A DNA stretch of 43,749 bases from positions 1 to 43,749 of the IMG/VR virus record IMGVR_UViG_3300025952_000007; one strand, given 5' to 3'. The position numbers were made by a program, and so were the translations under genes. Shown here one piece after another: positions 22,098-31,289 of the stretch. The notes beneath the pieces were generated by a model. It made no database searches and was not told the origin of the DNA. It was given only the letters and a program-made list of their open reading frames with translations. Each line of letters starts with the position of its first letter. The stretch's first letter is position 1. The stretch is from a virus.

Positions 22098-22535
22098 ATG
22101 GCTCAGGCGAGCAATAGAAAGGATTTAGTAAATATGAGGAAATTAAATTTTAATGAAATCTTACTAGTTAGTAAGATTTTAAGGGAAATGGGGACAAAAG
22201 CATATGTTGAATATGCTATTAGAATGAATGAAAGATTAACAGAAAAAATGAAAAAAGATGTTTCAAAATCTGATGAAGAAAAAAAGAAGGCTAAAGATGA
22301 CGCAATAGGAATTGACGTGGCTATTTTTGTATTAGAAAACATGGATTTAGCCAGAGATTCATTATTTGAATTATTTGCATCTTATAATGAGATTTCAGCT
22401 GAGGAAGCTAAGAAACTTGATTTTGATAAAATAGTGGAAACTGTTCAAAATATAATTAAAGCTGGTTTACCTGATGCCCTTATGAAAATATTAAAGAAAA
22501 CTGGTATAAATTTTTTAGCAAAGGCGAATGTATAG
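22098..22535 (+). CDS. Tail assembly chaperone, upstream part (G-like)
   Basis: The 145-residue acidic, helical protein sits between tail-tube and tape-measure genes. A TTTTTTA slippery heptamer (22511-22517) occurs six codons before its stop. A -1 slip there continues into the following frame, giving a longer protein of about 266 residues. This is the G/GT arrangement of lambda and many siphophages, which chaperone the tape measure during tail assembly. The ATG at 22098 lacks a strong ribosome site (the tube stop is 2 bases upstream), suggesting translational coupling. Confidence 0.85.
   Translation: MAQASNRKDLVNMRKLNFNEILLVSKILREMGTKAYVEYAIRMNERLTEKMKKDVSKSDEEKKKAKDDAIGIDVAIFVLENMDLARDSLFELFASYNEISAEEAKKLDFDKIVETVQNIIKAGLPDALMKILKKTGINFLAKANV
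22402..22415 (+). repeat. Dispersed motif, copy 4 (first base differs)
   Basis: AGGAAGCTAAGAAA preceded by G and not A, in the tail chaperone gene, read as E-E-A-K-K. Confidence 0.8.
22511..22517 (+). other. Programmed -1 frameshift site TTTTTTA
   Basis: The codons AAT TTT TTA place the heptamer T TTT TTA in frame 0, as required for tandem slippage. After a -1 shift the frame reads AGC AAA GGC and remains open through 22897. The downstream frame has no ribosome site of its own. TTTTTTA is also the slippery sequence used by HIV-1. Confidence 0.85.
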
Positions 22536-22543
22536 AAAATTTA

Positions 22544-22897
22544 ATGTATATTTATCATGACTATAGTTATGTTGAATATATATTAAATTCTGAAGCAAAT
22601 AAAGGTTTGTTATTATATTCTAAATGTCTTGATAGAATAAATGATGAAATCAGCAAGCATCATGATGATAGATTATGGCAAGCCTTTATTAATTCAGGAA
22701 TTGAGGGGCAGACATTCGATGAATTTAAGGCCTCTATGAAATATAGAAGTAATAAAATGAATTTATCTCATTCTGAAAAAGTTAATGAAGAAACAAGAAT
22801 TATTAAAAATAGTGAAGACTTAAGAAAAATTATTGAAGCTAAAGACAAGGAAATGAGTTTAAAAAAAATAGCTAAATTAAATGTAGAGGAGGGATAA
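22544..22897 (+). CDS. Tail assembly chaperone, -1 frame extension (GT-like)
   Basis: The part from 22544 codes for 117 residues; with the frameshift the extension runs from 22517 and adds 126 residues to the upstream chaperone. Sequence is helical and charged with DRLWQAFINSGIEGQTFDEFK. No Shine-Dalgarno precedes the ATG at 22544 (AGAAAATTTA), so separate initiation is unlikely. The real product is the fusion with 22098-22516. Confidence 0.82.
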   Translation: MYIYHDYSYVEYILNSEANKGLLLYSKCLDRINDEISKHHDDRLWQAFINSGIEGQTFDEFKASMKYRSNKMNLSHSEKVNEETRIIKNSEDLRKIIEAKDKEMSLKKIAKLNVEEG

Positions 22898-22899
22898 AC

Positions 22900-23544
22900 T
22901 TGATTGCAACATTAACAGAAATCAAGGCCCTTTTAGGTATATCGGTATCTACTTATGATACTCAAATAAAATCTTATATTCCAGTAGTGGAGGAGGTTAT
23001 TTGTGGCCATTGTAGAAATGACTTTATTGATTATCGACCAAATGGTTATACTGGTATTAATGAGGTAACAGTTTACGCAAATAGGGCCACGCTTTCATTT
23101 GTGGCCTCGACAAATTCTGTAAACGATTCTGCTAGTGGTTTGGCTGGATTAAACTTTAAGGTTGGCGATTCTGTAAGGGTTTATAATAGCCTCCACAATA
23201 ATCAAATATTTACTATTAAAACCGTGGCCGCAGGATCTATTGTTTTTGAAGATATTGATACCGTAAAAGATGAAGCGGCAGGATTTATGGTCTTAATGGT
23301 TAGATTAAATTGGCCAAGGGCTTTAAAAGATACGGTTGCAAATATGATTAAATTTAAACTTGATAAAAAGATAAATATGGCCGTTAAAGCAGAAAGTTTT
23401 GACGATTATAGTTATTCAACAACCGACCAAAAAGAATATATTAATGGTTATCCAAAAAGCATTATGTCTAATTTAAAAGATTATAAATGTTTAATTAAAA
23501 AACAATACCCTTTGATTGAACTATATAACAAGCAAGGGGGTTAA
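22900..23544 (+). CDS. Head-tail connector, gp6-like, with an insert
   Basis: The 214-residue protein starts MIATLTEIKALLGIS and YDTQIKSYIPVVEEVICGHCRNDF, the standard opening of gp6-like connectors. A strand-rich insert of about 75 residues follows (VTVYANRATLSFVAS to AAGFMVLMV), then the usual PRALKDTVANMIKFKLDKK helix. Family members are typically near 100 residues, so this one is enlarged. TTG start with GAGGAGGG. It is unusual that connector genes come after the chaperones and not next to the capsid gene. Confidence 0.82.
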   Translation: MIATLTEIKALLGISVSTYDTQIKSYIPVVEEVICGHCRNDFIDYRPNGYTGINEVTVYANRATLSFVASTNSVNDSASGLAGLNFKVGDSVRVYNSLHNNQIFTIKTVAAGSIVFEDIDTVKDEAAGFMVLMVRLNWPRALKDTVANMIKFKLDKKINMAVKAESFDDYSYSTTDQKEYINGYPKSIMSNLKDYKCLIKKQYPLIELYNKQGG

Positions 23545-23546
23545 TT

Positions 23547-23870
23547 ATGATTGAAGATTATTATATACCTTGTGTAAGAAAAAGGGCCGCGGCGTCAACA
23601 CAAAATACTAAATATGAATATCAAACAACTTATACCAATACAAATATAAATGGTTATGTTGGTCGTCGTACAAATATGGAACAAAATACAGCTGAAAAAA
23701 ATACAGTTAAATCACAATATAATTTTTATTGTGATGATCTTGCTTTGACTTATGGAGATTTAATTGTTTATAATTTGAAAAATTATCGAGTTATATCAGA
23801 GCCCCAAAATACGGTTAATGCAAATCATCATATAAAGGCCATTGTTGAATATATTTCAAATGTAAACTAA
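23547..23870 (+). CDS. Head closure / head-tail stopper protein
   Basis: The 107-residue protein is strand-rich, basic at the start (IPCVRKRAAAS), and has DDLALTYGDLIVYNLKNYRVISEP, a pattern of the SPP1 gp16 / head-tail joining fold. It follows the gp6-like connector with 2 bases between. It would close the portal channel after packaging. Confidence 0.72.
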   Translation: MIEDYYIPCVRKRAAASTQNTKYEYQTTYTNTNINGYVGRRTNMEQNTAEKNTVKSQYNFYCDDLALTYGDLIVYNLKNYRVISEPQNTVNANHHIKAIVEYISNVN

Positions 23871-23887
23871 AGGAGGTGAATAGATAA

Positions 23888-25711
23888 ATGTCTTTTCAGA
23901 TTTTTGATGTATTTGGTGATATAAGATTCGAAGGAATAGACCAAGTCATGAGTCAAATATCAAATCTAGGTAATGGATTAACAAGTTTAGGAAGTCAAAT
24001 AACTGGTTTTGGCCAAAGATTAATTAATGGTATGACAAAACCAATTATGGGACTTATTGAACAAGGCGTAACCTATAATTCAACAATTGAAGACCTCCAA
24101 ACATCTTTTGAGGTAATGTTAGGTAGTGAGGAAAAAGCTATTAAAATGACCGAAAATTTAAAAGAGATGGGAGCCAAAACGCCGTTTGAAGTTGTGGGAC
24201 TAGCCCAGGCTACGAAGACGTTATTAAATTATGGCTATACAAATGAAAATGTATTACCCATTATGAGTAGACTTGGGGATGTAGCTTTAGGAAATAATGA
24301 ACGTTTTCAAGGCTTATCCGTGGTTATGGGCCAAATTAATAGTTTAGGAAGATTACAAGCTGGCGACCTTAATCAATTAATTAATCGTGGTTGGAACCCA
24401 TTAAATGAAATTAGTAAGAGAACTGGCGAAACCATGAATCAATTAAGGGAAAGAATGAAAGAAGGTAAATTAACTTATGCAGAGGTTCAACAAGCCTTAG
24501 AAGATGCAACGAATGCGGGCGGAAAATTTTATCAAGGAATGGCAAAAGGCTCCGAAACTTTAAGCGGTAAGTTATCAACATTAAAAGACAATTTTAATGA
24601 ATTTTTAGGTCAAGCCGTAAAGCCAATAAGTGACTGGTTAAGTAATGTCTTAATTCCGAAATTAACCGAATTAACGGCCTGGTTTGCTAATTTGTCTCAA
24701 GAAACCAAAACCGCTATTTTAGTTTTTGCTGGTTTATTGGCTGGGGCTGGCCCTGTAGTGCTAATTCTTGGTTTAATGGTAACTGCGCTAGGATCATTAT
24801 TAAGTCCTTTAGGTTTAGTAATTGGCGCTGTCGGTTTATTAACTGGAGGTTTTATATTAAATTACATTCATACAGAAAGCTTACAAGGGGCTTTTACTAT
24901 GTTAGTTTTTTATATGGGTGAAATAAAGAATTTTATTATGGACACTTTAGTTCCAGCACTTAAATATTTAGCTACTGGCGAAGGTTTAGAAAAGGTCCAG
25001 AATGCGGCCGGAATAACCAGGACAAAAGTAGAAGAATTAAGAACCAAGATGCACGAATTTAAGGAAAAATTAATGGATGTTTGGGACTGGCTAATAAAAG
25101 TTAAAGATATTTGCGAAAAAGAACTGCCGCCGGTAATAGAATCTTTAAAAAAACTTTGGGGTGAATTAAAAACGGCTGGCGACAATGTTTCTAAGGTTCT
25201 TAAAGTTATAAGGGACGATTCCGGTGATGCTAAAACGCAAATATCAGGAACGGCCAAAGCTGTAAAAGATTTAGTTGATGCCTTTTCCACAATTATTGGA
25301 TGGGGTAATAAAGTAGTTAGCGTAATTATAAGTATTGATACATGGTTTAAAAATGTTAATAAATCAATGGATAAATTTTTAAATAAAATACCTGGTATAT
25401 CTAATATAAATAAGGGTGTAAATTCTTTATTAGGTTTAGCCAGTGGAACCGATAATGCCTCCCGTGGTTTTGCTATAGTTGGCGAGGAAGGGCCAGAAAT
25501 AGTCCAATTTGCGGGTGGTGAAAAAGTTTATACAGCTAGTGAAACCAGAAGGATTCTTAATAATAGAACTACAGGAAGTTATAACACAAGCAATGTTACA
25601 AATATAACTTTGAATGTTGAAGCTAGAAATTTTCAAGATATTGTAAATTTAAATCAATTTTTAGAAATGATTAAGACTGAGAGCGTAACAAGGGGAGGAG
25701 GTGATTTCTAA
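23888..25711 (+). CDS. Tape measure protein
   Basis: The 607-residue protein sets tail length. It has the tape-measure N-domain pattern: GLTSLGSQITGFGQRLING, then STIEDLQTSFEVMLGSEEKAIKM, KTPFEVVGLAQATKTLLNYG and LQAGDLNQLINRGWNPLNEI (within about 30-190). A strongly hydrophobic segment (about 275-325) follows, then coiled-coil-like helices with several Lys/Glu heptads. RGFAIVGEEGPEIVQFAGGEKVYTA near the C-terminus is a common tape-measure ending. At about 1.5 angstrom per residue the helix predicts a tail near 90 nm (family rule, inference). Ribosome site GGAGG, then the next gene starts in its stop codon. Confidence 0.92.
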   Translation: MSFQIFDVFGDIRFEGIDQVMSQISNLGNGLTSLGSQITGFGQRLINGMTKPIMGLIEQGVTYNSTIEDLQTSFEVMLGSEEKAIKMTENLKEMGAKTPFEVVGLAQATKTLLNYGYTNENVLPIMSRLGDVALGNNERFQGLSVVMGQINSLGRLQAGDLNQLINRGWNPLNEISKRTGETMNQLRERMKEGKLTYAEVQQALEDATNAGGKFYQGMAKGSETLSGKLSTLKDNFNEFLGQAVKPISDWLSNVLIPKLTELTAWFANLSQETKTAILVFAGLLAGAGPVVLILGLMVTALGSLLSPLGLVIGAVGLLTGGFILNYIHTESLQGAFTMLVFYMGEIKNFIMDTLVPALKYLATGEGLEKVQNAAGITRTKVEELRTKMHEFKEKLMDVWDWLIKVKDICEKELPPVIESLKKLWGELKTAGDNVSKVLKVIRDDSGDAKTQISGTAKAVKDLVDAFSTIIGWGNKVVSVIISIDTWFKNVNKSMDKFLNKIPGISNINKGVNSLLGLASGTDNASRGFAIVGEEGPEIVQFAGGEKVYTASETRRILNNRTTGSYNTSNVTNITLNVEARNFQDIVNLNQFLEMIKTESVTRGGGDF

Positions 25712-28023
25712 TGGCTTGGTATTACAATGTAACAAATAATTCTACGCCACCGACACCCAATGATTATCATTGGTATGGATTGAATACATATAATCAGGAA
25801 GCGGCCTTAATATATATTGGTGGAACATATGCCGTAACTAAAATTAGTGTATTAGTTAATGCTCGTACATCTAGTTGTTATGCTAGACTGGCTATGTGGT
25901 TAGAAAGTAATGGTTATGTAGTTGCGGAAACTGCAACATTTACAATGACGGCCGGTTATGAATCGGTTGGCGGTCAAGCTTGGCAAGAAATTACTTTACC
26001 CGCGCCGGTAGTTGTTAATGCGGCAAATTATTATGTTGGTGTTTATCGTAATCCTAGCGGTGGTCATATTTCAGGAACTCATACCAGTATAGACAGTTAC
26101 ATAAAAACCAATACAAGTGGATTTCCTTATCTTGTTGGTATGGCTGGTTATTCAATGGATACCGGAGAAGGTATTTTGGTAGGTGTATTTTTAATTAGTG
26201 CGCCGTTAACACCGTCAAACTTAGTTGCAACTAGAAATAGTGATACAAATATTAGTATGACATTTACAAATCCAACTACAGCCGATAATCCCTATGATTC
26301 AATAACAGTTAGAAGATGGGACAATGTAACAAATGGCTGGTATACTGTGGCTGTTATATCTGGAAGTGCAACAAGTTATACAGATACAACTGTAAGTAGT
26401 GATAGACTTTATCGTTATGCTGTCATTGGTTATAATACATTAGGATATAGTCCTGATTATGCATATTCTAATTATATTCAAACAACTCCAGCCGCGCCAA
26501 GTGGTGTGGTTTGTTATAGTTCTGGGGCTAGTGTTATTGTTGATTGGACTGATAACTCACATAATGAAGATCATTTTTATATTCAATCAAGTGAATACAC
26601 TGGGGGAACATGGCAAGCATGGACAAATGAAGCGGAGGTCAGTGCCGGGACTACTTCATGGACTGATACATCTCCTCCAAATATAGTAAAATATCGTGTT
26701 AAAGCTTTAACTGATGTATATAATAGTCTATCTAGTAGTTATTCAGAAAGTAATGAGTTAACAATATTACAAGCGCCAAGCGCTCCAACAAATATGTCGC
26801 CTGATAATATTTATTTTGATGCAACTGCTAGTAAGATTTTTACTTGGCAACATAATCCATTAGACGGCTCATTACAAACTAAATATAGTATTCAATATAA
26901 AGTTGATGGGGGAAGTTATCCGGGAACACCACAAATTGACCAGCAAGCAAGTGGAACTTCAAGTCATACTTTTGCGGCTGATACCTTTAGTAATGCAACT
27001 ACTTATAAATATCAGGTAAAAACCTGGGGAGCTTATTCGACTGGCTCAGATTGGAGCGTAGAAAAAACTTTTTATTGTGCCGCCGTGCCTGTGGGTACAA
27101 TTACAAGTCCGACTGCGGTTAGTGATTATACTACTAGTTTATTGACTATGACATGGAGTTTTGTTGGTAATACACAAATTGAATATCTTGCTAAATTATA
27201 TGATTCAAATGATGTATTAATTGAAACTAAATCCGGTTCCGGTGATGCGGAAACTGTTAATTTTGACTATTTATTATTAAATAATCAGACTTATACAGTA
27301 ACATTACAAGTTAAGGATAATACTAATTTATGGAGTGTTGAAACTAATGTTGAATTTGATACTGCTTTTTCAGTACCGCCAACGCCAACATTTACATTAA
27401 CTAAAAATGAAACAACTGGAACGGTAAATATAGCAATTACAAATCCAAGTCCAGAAGGAGCAGAAATTGAGGCGATAACAAATAATATTTATAGGTCCAT
27501 TGATGGAGAAAATTATGATTTAATATTAGAAGATGTTACATTAAATAGTTCGGTTACTGACTATATACCAGCTTTAGGAATACCAACTTATTATATAGTC
27601 GAGGCTGTAAGCGCTACACCTACAGTCGCAAGAGCTACATATGATGATATTACATTGACTTGTAATGGTATGTATTTTTTAAATACTGGTAGTAATTACC
27701 TTACATATGTAATTTTTAATGAAAATGTAGAATTAACAGAAAAATCTGAAAGAAAAACCGTTCTACAACAATTTGAGGGAAGAAATTATCCAGTAAAATA
27801 TCAAAGTGAAGAATTAGCCGAAGAAATTAGTTTTTTATGTGATGTTAAATCAGAGGATTTAAATGATGTTAAAGCCATGGTCCAAAGTTTAGACGATTTA
27901 TTTTATCGTGACTATTCTGGTCGGTGGTTTGATTGTGCAATTACAAATCCTAATTTTTCTAAGCAGGAAAATGGAAGAATTTATAATTTTAGATGTAATA
28001 TAATACAAATTGAAAAGGAGTGA
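25711..28023 (+). CDS. Distal tail protein with fibronectin-type domains
   Basis: The 770-residue protein has an N-terminal beta-sandwich (1-165, with AALIYIGGTYAVTKISVLVNA, NYYVGVYRNPSG). Several fibronectin type III-like domains follow (from about 168: PLTPSNLVATRNSDTNISM, TPAAPSGVVCYSSGASVIVDW, APSAPTNMSPDN). The C-terminal domain has NYLTYVIFNENVELTEKSERKTVLQQFEGRN and DYSGRWFDCAITNPNF, resembling the baseplate/Dit part. It would form the tail tip and bind weakly to the cell surface. The gene starts in the stop codon of the tape measure. The high number of beta domains is typical of phages that attach to wall carbohydrates. Confidence 0.8.
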   Translation: MAWYYNVTNNSTPPTPNDYHWYGLNTYNQEAALIYIGGTYAVTKISVLVNARTSSCYARLAMWLESNGYVVAETATFTMTAGYESVGGQAWQEITLPAPVVVNAANYYVGVYRNPSGGHISGTHTSIDSYIKTNTSGFPYLVGMAGYSMDTGEGILVGVFLISAPLTPSNLVATRNSDTNISMTFTNPTTADNPYDSITVRRWDNVTNGWYTVAVISGSATSYTDTTVSSDRLYRYAVIGYNTLGYSPDYAYSNYIQTTPAAPSGVVCYSSGASVIVDWTDNSHNEDHFYIQSSEYTGGTWQAWTNEAEVSAGTTSWTDTSPPNIVKYRVKALTDVYNSLSSSYSESNELTILQAPSAPTNMSPDNIYFDATASKIFTWQHNPLDGSLQTKYSIQYKVDGGSYPGTPQIDQQASGTSSHTFAADTFSNATTYKYQVKTWGAYSTGSDWSVEKTFYCAAVPVGTITSPTAVSDYTTSLLTMTWSFVGNTQIEYLAKLYDSNDVLIETKSGSGDAETVNFDYLLLNNQTYTVTLQVKDNTNLWSVETNVEFDTAFSVPPTPTFTLTKNETTGTVNIAITNPSPEGAEIEAITNNIYRSIDGENYDLILEDVTLNSSVTDYIPALGIPTYYIVEAVSATPTVARATYDDITLTCNGMYFLNTGSNYLTYVIFNENVELTEKSERKTVLQQFEGRNYPVKYQSEELAEEISFLCDVKSEDLNDVKAMVQSLDDLFYRDYSGRWFDCAITNPNFSKQENGRIYNFRCNIIQIEKE

Positions 28024-28028
28024 TTTAG

Positions 28029-28472
28029 ATGGCTGTTAGTGCTAAATTGTATGGTAATTTTGTAAAAAATCTTTTAGATAAGAAAATTGATTTTAATAGT
28101 GATACTATTAAATTAGCTTTATGTACTTCTAGCTATACGCCCGACCAGGATGCGCATGAATTTATGGACGACATAACAAATGAAGTTAGTGACTCCGGGA
28201 CTAATTACACAACTGGCGGAAATACTATTGCCAATAGTAGTATTACTTATACAGGAGCGACAAATATTTGTAAAATTGATGGTGATGATGTAACATTTAC
28301 AAATGTTACATTGACGGCAAGGTACGGAATTATTTATGATTCAACGCCAGGAAGTGCCGCAACTAATCCATTAATTGCTTATATTGATTTTGGGTCAGAT
28401 CAAAGTCCTGCCGGTGTTGATTTTATTTGTTCGTTTAATGCTGATGGAATAGCAACATTTACAGTAGCATAG
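28029..28472 (+). CDS. Small tail-tip beta protein
   Basis: The 147-residue protein shows a familiar pattern: SDTIKLALCTSSYTPDQDAHEFMDDITNEVSDSG, then NYTTGGNTIANSSITY, ICKIDGDDVTFTNVTLTARYGIIYD and PLIAYIDFGSDQSP. Proteins of this type are widespread in phage tail modules and appear to be a conserved beta domain of unclear role. It lies between the distal tail and tail-associated proteins, so it is probably a component or lid of the tail tip. Confidence 0.7.
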   Translation: MAVSAKLYGNFVKNLLDKKIDFNSDTIKLALCTSSYTPDQDAHEFMDDITNEVSDSGTNYTTGGNTIANSSITYTGATNICKIDGDDVTFTNVTLTARYGIIYDSTPGSAATNPLIAYIDFGSDQSPAGVDFICSFNADGIATFTVA

Positions 28473-28486
28473 GGGTGTGATAAAAG

Positions 28487-30616
28487 ATGTCTACTTTACT
28501 TGATAGTTATAGCGAATCGAATTATACTGCGAGTTCGACCGCGGCGGCAACGGAATCAAGGGGGCAAAGTTTTACTTCGCCCTCCACACAATATAATTTA
28601 GTGTCGTGTAAATTTTATGTTTATACAGACACTGGAAATGTTACTACGCGGGCAAAATTATATGCTCATAGTGGAACTTATGGGACTAATGGAGTCCCAA
28701 CCGGATCAGTCTTAGCAACTTCAAGTGATGTAGTTGTAAACCAAGCTTCATCTACTTTAATAACTTATACTTTTGGCACACCTTATTTATTAAGCGCTGA
28801 TACTTATTATTTTATAGTTCTTGAAGCTGAGGGAGGCGAAAGTAATAACTTTAAATTTGGATATGACGGAACTCCAGAACATAGCGGAAATTATGCATCA
28901 TATACTGGGTCTAGTTGGTCAGCTAGTTCAGCGCGTGATTTAATTTTTTATGTTTACGGCGATCCTAATAATGTTACTGTTAATGTTCCAACAATTAATA
29001 TTAGTTGCGCGGCAAAAAACCCAACATTACAAGAAAAATCAAATATACCGGTTATTAATATTACTTGTGAGGCTAAAACGCCATTATTACAAGAAAAATC
29101 AAATATACCGGCTATTAATATAAATTGTGAGGCTAAAATTCCAACATTAATATATCCCGTTAAAATTGATGTTCCTTTAATTAATATAAGTTGTGAGGCT
29201 AAAGTTCCGACATTGCAAGAAAAATTAAATATACCAGTTGTCAATATAAGTTGTGAGGCTAAAGTACCAGAAATAACATATAATATTAGAACATATATTC
29301 CGACTATTAATATTAATTGTGAAGCTAAAGTCCCAGAAATAACATATAACATTAAAATACATGTTCCGGTTATTAATATTAGTTGTGAGGCTAAAGTTCC
29401 AGAAATAACATTAAAAGAAGATATAGTAATTAATTGTCCTCTTATAGAGGTAATTTGTGAAGCTTTGACACCAAGAATAAGAATTATTTATCCAGTAATT
29501 ATATCAGAAAGCCAAGGAAATATTTTTACAAGAAATAGATATGAAAAATTTGAGTATGAATTATTATCATTGAGTAATGAAAGATATGAAAATGCTGGTT
29601 GGATAACTGACTATGTAAAAAAAGATTCTGGAAATATTACAATGGATTTTTCCAGAGATGTAATTGGAACAGCTAGTTTTTTAATTAGAAATAATGAAGA
29701 TATTAATTATTTATCCGATCTAGTAAGACCATGGTATGTTTTAAATGATACTTATCGTTATCCATTAGGGACTTATATGTTATCATCACCAAGCAAAAAA
29801 TTAGATGGAAAATATGTATCAAGATATGTCCAGGGTTATGATTTGTTATTAGCTATGGACCAAGATAAAATGATTACATCCTATACAATTGAAGCCGGAA
29901 CAAATATCGTAACAGCAATTGAAACTATAATATATAGTTATACGACTTTATGGACAGAAGCAGACATTACACCTAGTGACGAAGTATTGGCAGTAGATGT
30001 AAGTTATGAATTAGGAAAAAGTAAATTATTTATCATAAATAGTCTTTTAAATATGATAAATTATTACCCGCTTTGGTGTGATGGTTACGGTGTTTTTAGG
30101 TCTATTCCCTGGTCGGCTGAAAAAAATACTACTTATGAGTTTATTGATAATAACCTATCAATTTATACGCCAAATGTTGATTTAGTCCTTGATTATACTG
30201 GAATTTATAATCGAGTAGTTATTATAAATAATCAATTAGAACAGGATACTGCTCCATTATATAAAGTTTGGACTTTTGAAAATGAAGGTTTAGAAGATCA
30301 TCCTTTTAGTTATGCGACTTTAGGAAGATACATAACTAAAATATTTCAAAGTGAAGCCGTTAGCCAAGATTATGTCGATTTAAGAGCGCGACGCGAATTA
30401 TTGAAAATGTTAGAAATAGAGGAAGCTGTAAATTATAATCATGCTTATATATCAGCTAGAGAAAATGACGGTTTACCCTGGCAAGGTGATAGTTACAGAT
30501 TTGTTAATAGTAAATTAAATATAGATAGTATTTATAAAATAGAATTATTTAGTTTTAATTTAAAAGTTGGCGGCCTTGTAAATAGCAAAATTAAAAGGAT
30601 AAGGAGTACATATTGA
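28487..30616 (+). CDS. Tail-associated protein with cysteine-repeat spacer
   Basis: The 709-residue protein has three parts. An N-terminal beta domain (1-160, AAATESRGQSFTSP, ADTYYFIVLEAEGG) resembles carbohydrate-contacting tail domains. The spacer (about 166-331) holds eight repeats of 20-23 residues with core P-x-I-N-I-x-C-E-A-K-x-P, one cysteine each. The C-terminal part (about 340-709) has YEKFEYELLSLSNERYENAGW, RPWYVLNDTYRYPLGTYML and YVSRYVQGYDLLLAM, typical of tail-associated baseplate proteins. Such proteins normally have this C-terminal part alone, so domain shuffling is likely. The cysteine spacer may form a disulfide-rich stalk after release from the cell (inference). Confidence 0.8.
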   Translation: MSTLLDSYSESNYTASSTAAATESRGQSFTSPSTQYNLVSCKFYVYTDTGNVTTRAKLYAHSGTYGTNGVPTGSVLATSSDVVVNQASSTLITYTFGTPYLLSADTYYFIVLEAEGGESNNFKFGYDGTPEHSGNYASYTGSSWSASSARDLIFYVYGDPNNVTVNVPTINISCAAKNPTLQEKSNIPVINITCEAKTPLLQEKSNIPAININCEAKIPTLIYPVKIDVPLINISCEAKVPTLQEKLNIPVVNISCEAKVPEITYNIRTYIPTININCEAKVPEITYNIKIHVPVINISCEAKVPEITLKEDIVINCPLIEVICEALTPRIRIIYPVIISESQGNIFTRNRYEKFEYELLSLSNERYENAGWITDYVKKDSGNITMDFSRDVIGTASFLIRNNEDINYLSDLVRPWYVLNDTYRYPLGTYMLSSPSKKLDGKYVSRYVQGYDLLLAMDQDKMITSYTIEAGTNIVTAIETIIYSYTTLWTEADITPSDEVLAVDVSYELGKSKLFIINSLLNMINYYPLWCDGYGVFRSIPWSAEKNTTYEFIDNNLSIYTPNVDLVLDYTGIYNRVVIINNQLEQDTAPLYKVWTFENEGLEDHPFSYATLGRYITKIFQSEAVSQDYVDLRARRELLKMLEIEEAVNYNHAYISARENDGLPWQGDSYRFVNSKLNIDSIYKIELFSFNLKVGGLVNSKIKRIRSTY
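28984..29480 (+). repeat. Eight cysteine-bearing coding repeats of 20-23 residues
   Basis: Eight units of about 60-69 bases encode P-x-I-N-I-S/N-C-E-A-K-V-P repeats; the first and last are degenerate. The DNA motif TTGTGAGGCTAAAGT recurs. It is part of the tail-associated gene. Confidence 0.85.
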
Positions 30617-30617
30617 C

Positions 30618-31280
30618 ATGAATACTAATTATCTTAGTTTAATATTAAATAAAAATCCAGATAGACAATTTTTTACTGGTATTGTCTATGATTTAGATCC
30701 TTTACAAGTAAAAATATATCCAGACGATTCAGCTATTAATTGTAAAGCAACAAATGGATTATTAGGATTAAGCGTGGGAAGTAATGTTGTATTATTAAAA
30801 ATTGGTAATCAATTTATTATCACTCAAATAATAGGTAATCCTTTTAATGATTCAATTATACTAAATAGAAATTCAACACAAACAGTAACCGATACTAATC
30901 AGGCCAAAGTTGAGTTTAATAACCAAAAATTATTAATAGGTAGTCGGTTAAGTTATGATAGTACTAACAAAGCTGTTAAAATTGGTAAAGGTGTAAATTC
31001 TGTTTTTGTTGTGACTGATTTATGGACACAAATGGACGCTGGTAGTTATTGCAGTATACATATAAAAAAGAATAGCACTCAATTAACATATAGTATTAGA
31101 CCATGTCCGCAAGCTGGGGATCAAGTTTGGCAAACAATGCATAGCCATACTATTGCCGAAGTAGTTGAAAATGATTTAATATATGTTTATGTTCGTTTTA
31201 GTGTGGCTCATGCTAGTTATAATGAAGTATCTGGCGGTTATGCCGATTCATGTAATTTAATTGTTAAAGTAAGAGGATAG
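30618..31280 (+). CDS. Tail-tip receptor-binding candidate
   Basis: The 220-residue protein has an OB-like N-terminal domain (about 18-78: FFTGIVYDLDPLQVKIYPDDSA, GSNVVLLKIGNQFIITQIIGN). A short linker and a C-terminal jelly-roll-like domain (about 104-220) follow, with NQKLLIGSRLSYDSTNKAVKIG, SYCSIHIKKNS and VENDLIYVYVRFSVAHASYNEVSGGYADSCN. This arrangement of small hub domain plus trimeric head suits a receptor-binding protein. It starts two bases after the upstream stop. Specific ligand unknown. Confidence 0.7.
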   Translation: MNTNYLSLILNKNPDRQFFTGIVYDLDPLQVKIYPDDSAINCKATNGLLGLSVGSNVVLLKIGNQFIITQIIGNPFNDSIILNRNSTQTVTDTNQAKVEFNNQKLLIGSRLSYDSTNKAVKIGKGVNSVFVVTDLWTQMDAGSYCSIHIKKNSTQLTYSIRPCPQAGDQVWQTMHSHTIAEVVENDLIYVYVRFSVAHASYNEVSGGYADSCNLIVKVRG

Positions 31281-31289
31281 GAGGTTTAT

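Noticed and set aside
24910-25290. Minus-strand frame in the tape measure gene
   Set aside because: Mirror of helical coding sequence; no ribosome site.
28954-29352. Minus-strand frame across the cysteine repeats
   Set aside because: A shadow of the coding repeats; repetitive, no ribosome site, opposite to the operon.
28487-31280. Diversity-generating retroelement with a variable receptor-binding gene
   Set aside because: No reverse transcriptase and no template repeat seen.
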